A DNA stretch of 7,477 nucleotides from CAYLSO01 sp964386525 (GTDB lineage Bacteria > Eisenbacteria > RBG-16-71-46 > DASYSL01): the NCBI GenBank assembly GCA_964386525.1, contig CAYLSO010000109.1, positions 1 to 7,477 of the forward strand. The letters are read 5' to 3'. Positions 5,544 to 7,477 of the stretch are shown one piece after another; positions within the stretch are counted from its first letter, which is position 1, and each line of letters begins with the position of its first letter. The position numbers and the translations under genes are program-made. Below the pieces are notes generated by a model. That model saw only the letters and a program-made list of their open reading frames with translations. It ran no database searches and was not told the DNA's origin.

Positions 5544-6554
5544 GTGAGCGCGAACCCCTCTTCGCCCCCCGTCGCCACGGCGGCGCTCGCCGCCTTCGAG
5601 CGCTCGGCGCGCGCCGAGCTGGACCCGCAAGCCGCCGCGATCCGGGCGCGCGAGCCGCTGGCGCTCCACACCACCCTGCGGGTCGGCGGCCCCGCCGACC
5701 TTTTCGTCGCGGCCCGCACCCCCGACGCGGTGGCGCGCGCCCTAGCGCTCGCCCGCGCCGGCGGCCTTCCGGTTCTCATCCTCGGCGGCGGGTCCAACCT
5801 GCTCGTCTCCGACGCCGGCTGGCGCGGCGTGGCCTTGCAGGTGGCGTGCGACCGGCTGCGCTTCGGCGACGGCTGGTGCGACACCGAGGCCGGCGCCGGG
5901 CTGCTGGATTTCATCTACGTCTGCCGCGACCGGGGCCTCTCGGCGCTCGAGTTCGCGGCCGGCGTCCCCGGCGACGTCGGCGGCGCCATCTACGGCAACG
6001 CCGGCTGCTATGGCAAGGCGATCAGCGAGTTCGTGGTCTCGGCCGAGATCTGCGGGCTGGACGGCGGCGGCCGGCGCACCGTGCCGGCGGCGTTCTTCGA
6101 GTTCGAGTACCGCGACTCGCGGCTCAAGCGCGACCCGCAGGTCATCCTGGCGGCGCGTCTGCGCGTCACCGCCGCCCCGCGCGAGGCCATCCAGGCCGAG
6201 ATCGACACGCGCCTCGAAGACCGCCGCGCCAAGCACCCCGACTGGCGCACCGAGCCGACCGCCGGGTCCTACTTCAAGAACCTGCCGCCTCAGAGCCCCG
6301 GCGGCCACCGCGTGCCCGCCGGCAAACTCCTCGATCAGCTGGACTGCCGCGGCCTGCGGGTCGGCGACGCCCTGGTCTTCCCCAAGCACGCCAACATCGT
6401 CGTCAACGCCGGACGCGCCACGGCCCAGGAGGTGCTGACCCTGGTCGAGGTCCTGCGCGCGCGCGTGCGGCGCGCCTTCGGCGTCGAGCTGGAGGCGGAG
6501 GTGATGTTCGTGGGCGAGCGGCCGCCGCTGCTGCCGCACCCGGAGCTGGGCTAG
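5544..6554 (+). CDS. murB: UDP-N-acetylenolpyruvoylglucosamine reductase (MurB)
   Basis: MurB is the FAD- and NADPH-dependent cytoplasmic enzyme that reduces UDP-GlcNAc-enolpyruvate to UDP-MurNAc, the precursor used by MurC. The 336-residue protein shows the FAD-binding PCMH fold: HTTLRVGGPAD (42-52), LILGGGSNLLVSD (78-90) and AAGVPGDVGGAIYGNAG (138-154). YRDSRLK (189-195) follows, then the catalytic serine S242 in AGSYFKN. The C-terminal domain has AGKLLDQ (259-265), FPKHANIVVN (279-288) and ELEAEV with E319 at the place of the conserved catalytic Glu. GTG at 5544 is chosen because AGGAG lies at 5527-5531; the frame stays open upstream to 5355 but that part is promoter sequence overlapping the divergent gene. 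The first ~30 residues are low-complexity and poorly conserved. No other mur or fts gene is adjacent, so this is not a classical division/cell-wall cluster. Confidence 0.95.
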   Translation: MSANPSSPPVATAALAAFERSARAELDPQAAAIRAREPLALHTTLRVGGPADLFVAARTPDAVARALALARAGGLPVLILGGGSNLLVSDAGWRGVALQVACDRLRFGDGWCDTEAGAGLLDFIYVCRDRGLSALEFAAGVPGDVGGAIYGNAGCYGKAISEFVVSAEICGLDGGGRRTVPAAFFEFEYRDSRLKRDPQVILAARLRVTAAPREAIQAEIDTRLEDRRAKHPDWRTEPTAGSYFKNLPPQSPGGHRVPAGKLLDQLDCRGLRVGDALVFPKHANIVVNAGRATAQEVLTLVEVLRARVRRAFGVELEAEVMFVGERPPLLPHPELG

Positions 6555-6568
6555 GGTTCGAGGCCCGC

Positions 6569-7381
6569 CTACTTCCCCGCCACGTTCTTCGCCAAGAACC
6601 CGTCGATCTCGTCCCAAGCTGTGCGGGCCGTGTCCGGCTTGTAGCCGGGCCGCTCCTCGTTGAGGAAGGCGTGGCCGACGCCCTTGTAGACGCGCACCGC
6701 ACCCGTGTTGCCGGCTGCGCGCAGGCCCTTCTCCAGGCCCTGCGTCTGGTCGAGGCCGATGCCGCGGTCGTCGCCGCCGAAGATTCCGAGCACCGGTCCG
6801 GTGACGGTCGCCAGCTGCGCCGGGTCGCTGATCACGCTGCCGTAGCAGACCACGGTGGCGCGGAAGTCGGCGCTGTCGAGCGCGGCGCGCAGGGCCAGCC
6901 CGCCGCCCATGCAGAAGCCGATGACGCCGGCCCGGCGGCCCGCGCCCTCCCTCAGGGTATCGAGATAGGCCCGCGCGGCCCGGATGTCGCGCACCGCGCG
7001 TTCCTGCGGCAGGCCGCGCGAAAGCTCGTGCGCCAGGTCCGCCTCGGTCGCCACCTTGCCGCGGTAGAGATCCGGCGCGATCGCCGCGTAGCCCTGCGCG
7101 GCGTAGCGGTTGGCCACCTTCTTCGCCCAGTCGTTGAGTCCCCACCACTCGTGCACGATCACGAGGGCGCCGCGCGCCGGCTTGGGCGGGACGGCGAGGT
7201 AGGCGTCGATCGTCTCTTCGCCGCTGGGCATCTGCACCATGCGCCCCGTGTACGGCTTGGGGACGCCGGCGGGCTGGCCCGGTTTGGCGGGAGCCCCGGC
7301 GGCCTCGGCGCCGGCCAGCGCCAGGCCTGCGCCGAGGATCAAGGCGGCCAGAACCCGCGTGAATCCGTGCAGTCTCGGCAT
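6569..7381 (-). CDS. Exported dienelactone hydrolase family protein (alpha/beta hydrolase)
   Basis: The 270-residue protein begins with a signal peptide (basic MPRLHGFTR, hydrophobic core ~9-24, likely cleavage after an Ala near 27-30), so it probably acts in the periplasm. The mature part has the dienelactone-hydrolase fold: HEWWG (77-81) with E78, the nucleophile C157 in GFCMGG, the acid in FGGDD (D204/D205) and H237 in GVGHAFLN. This matches the Cys-Asp-His triad of the family. Dienelactone hydrolase opens a lactone in chlorocatechol breakdown, but many homologues have other or unknown ester substrates, and nothing here points to aromatic degradation. The gene starts 7 nt after the stop of the upstream minus-strand gene, so the two are probably cotranscribed. 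It ends 14 bp from the convergent murB stop with no visible terminator. Confidence 0.9.
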   Translation of the reverse strand: MPRLHGFTRVLAALILGAGLALAGAEAAGAPAKPGQPAGVPKPYTGRMVQMPSGEETIDAYLAVPPKPARGALVIVHEWWGLNDWAKKVANRYAAQGYAAIAPDLYRGKVATEADLAHELSRGLPQERAVRDIRAARAYLDTLREGAGRRAGVIGFCMGGGLALRAALDSADFRATVVCYGSVISDPAQLATVTGPVLGIFGGDDRGIGLDQTQGLEKGLRAAGNTGAVRVYKGVGHAFLNEERPGYKPDTARTAWDEIDGFLAKNVAGK

Positions 7382-7390
7382 CTCTCCTCC
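7382..7390 (-). promoter_or_regulatory. Shine-Dalgarno overlapping the upstream stop codon, very close to the start
   Basis: The minus strand reads TAAGGAGGAGATG. AGGAGG (7389-7384) overlaps the TAA stop of the upstream gene and lies only 2 nt from the ATG at 7381, much closer than the usual 5-9 nt. No better in-frame ATG, GTG or TTG lies just downstream, and the signal peptide begins properly at this ATG, so the start is kept. Confidence 0.55.
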
Positions 7391-7477
7391 TTAAGGGACC
7401 ACGAGCATGCGTCCCGGCGGCCCTTCGATCACTTCCCCCACCACGGCGCGGGCCGGCGTGCCCCGCCGCTCCAGCGC
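7389..7477 (-). CDS. C-terminal end of a gene entering from the right edge; possibly AIR-synthase/PurM/HypE-like
   Basis: A minus-strand frame runs from the window edge to TAA at 7389-7391, with about 28 residues visible. It ends in GEVIEGPPGRMLVVP. A tail of the form RAVVGEVIEG followed by a short beta strand resembles the C-terminus of the AIR-synthase superfamily (PurM, HypE, ThiL, SelD), where a G-E-V strand closes the last domain. The fragment is too short to choose among them or to be sure of the family. The stop overlaps the Shine-Dalgarno of the hydrolase gene, which indicates an operon and supports this as a real coding end. Confidence 0.45.

Noticed and set aside
5742..7148. Minus-strand open frame of 468 codons across murB and the hydrolase
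   Set aside because: It is antisense to murB and out of frame in the hydrolase gene, both of which are well supported.
1..7477. tRNA, rRNA, CRISPR, insertion sequences, long repeats, riboswitches
   Set aside because: The few non-coding stretches (163, 53, 204 and 14 bp) show no cloverleaf, repeat-spacer pattern or terminal inverted repeats. GC-rich short inverted repeats are frequent here and not informative.

Overview
This is a very GC-rich window (clearly above 70% by eye). It carries seven protein-coding genes, two of them cut by the window edges. Proteins and regulatory sites suggest a high-GC Gram-negative bacterium with quinol-linked multiheme respiration, the MEP isoprenoid pathway and peptidoglycan recycling. 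A deltaproteobacterial-type lineage (Desulfuromonadota or Myxococcota-like) would fit, but this is a guess from gene style and the phylum is not fixed by the sequence. I found no tRNA, rRNA, CRISPR array, insertion sequence or sign of recent transfer.

Layout. On the minus strand, positions 3383 down to 1 hold a two-gene operon. The first gene is a membrane-anchored cytochrome c with six heme motifs. Its stop codon overlaps the GTG start of the second gene (TAGTG). The second gene is one uninterrupted reading frame of at least 647 codons that joins a YkuD-fold L,D-transpeptidase/L,D-carboxypeptidase domain to a MurC/Mpl-type Mur ligase. A 163-bp divergent promoter region separates this operon from ispH (3547-4536, plus strand), which appears to be leaderless. 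ispH converges on a FabG-like short-chain dehydrogenase (minus, 4590-5339). A 204-bp divergent promoter region follows, then murB (plus, 5544-6554). murB converges, with a 14-bp gap, on an exported dienelactone-hydrolase-family protein (minus, 6569-7381). That gene sits directly behind the 3' end of another minus-strand gene, possibly of the AIR-synthase/PurM/HypE superfamily, which enters from the right edge.

The most interesting object is the YkuD-Mur ligase fusion. The two domains would normally be on opposite sides of the inner membrane, since L,D-transpeptidases are periplasmic and Mur ligases cytoplasmic. Here the protein has no signal peptide. The YkuD half resembles the small leaderless YkuD group that includes cytoplasmic L,D-carboxypeptidases of the Acinetobacter ElsL type. 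The ligase half departs from canonical MurC at several signature positions. The simplest reading is a bifunctional peptidoglycan-recycling enzyme: one half trims the terminal D-Ala of recovered tetrapeptide (the LdcA role) and the other ligates the tripeptide to UDP-MurNAc (the Mpl role). This is inference. With murB nearby, two of the loci concern the UDP-MurNAc-peptide pool.

Four candidate promoters share a CTAnnnT core, three of them as TGCTAnnnT (extended -10), which suggests the housekeeping promoter style of this organism. Long open frames on the opposite strands are GC-driven shadows and are not annotated.
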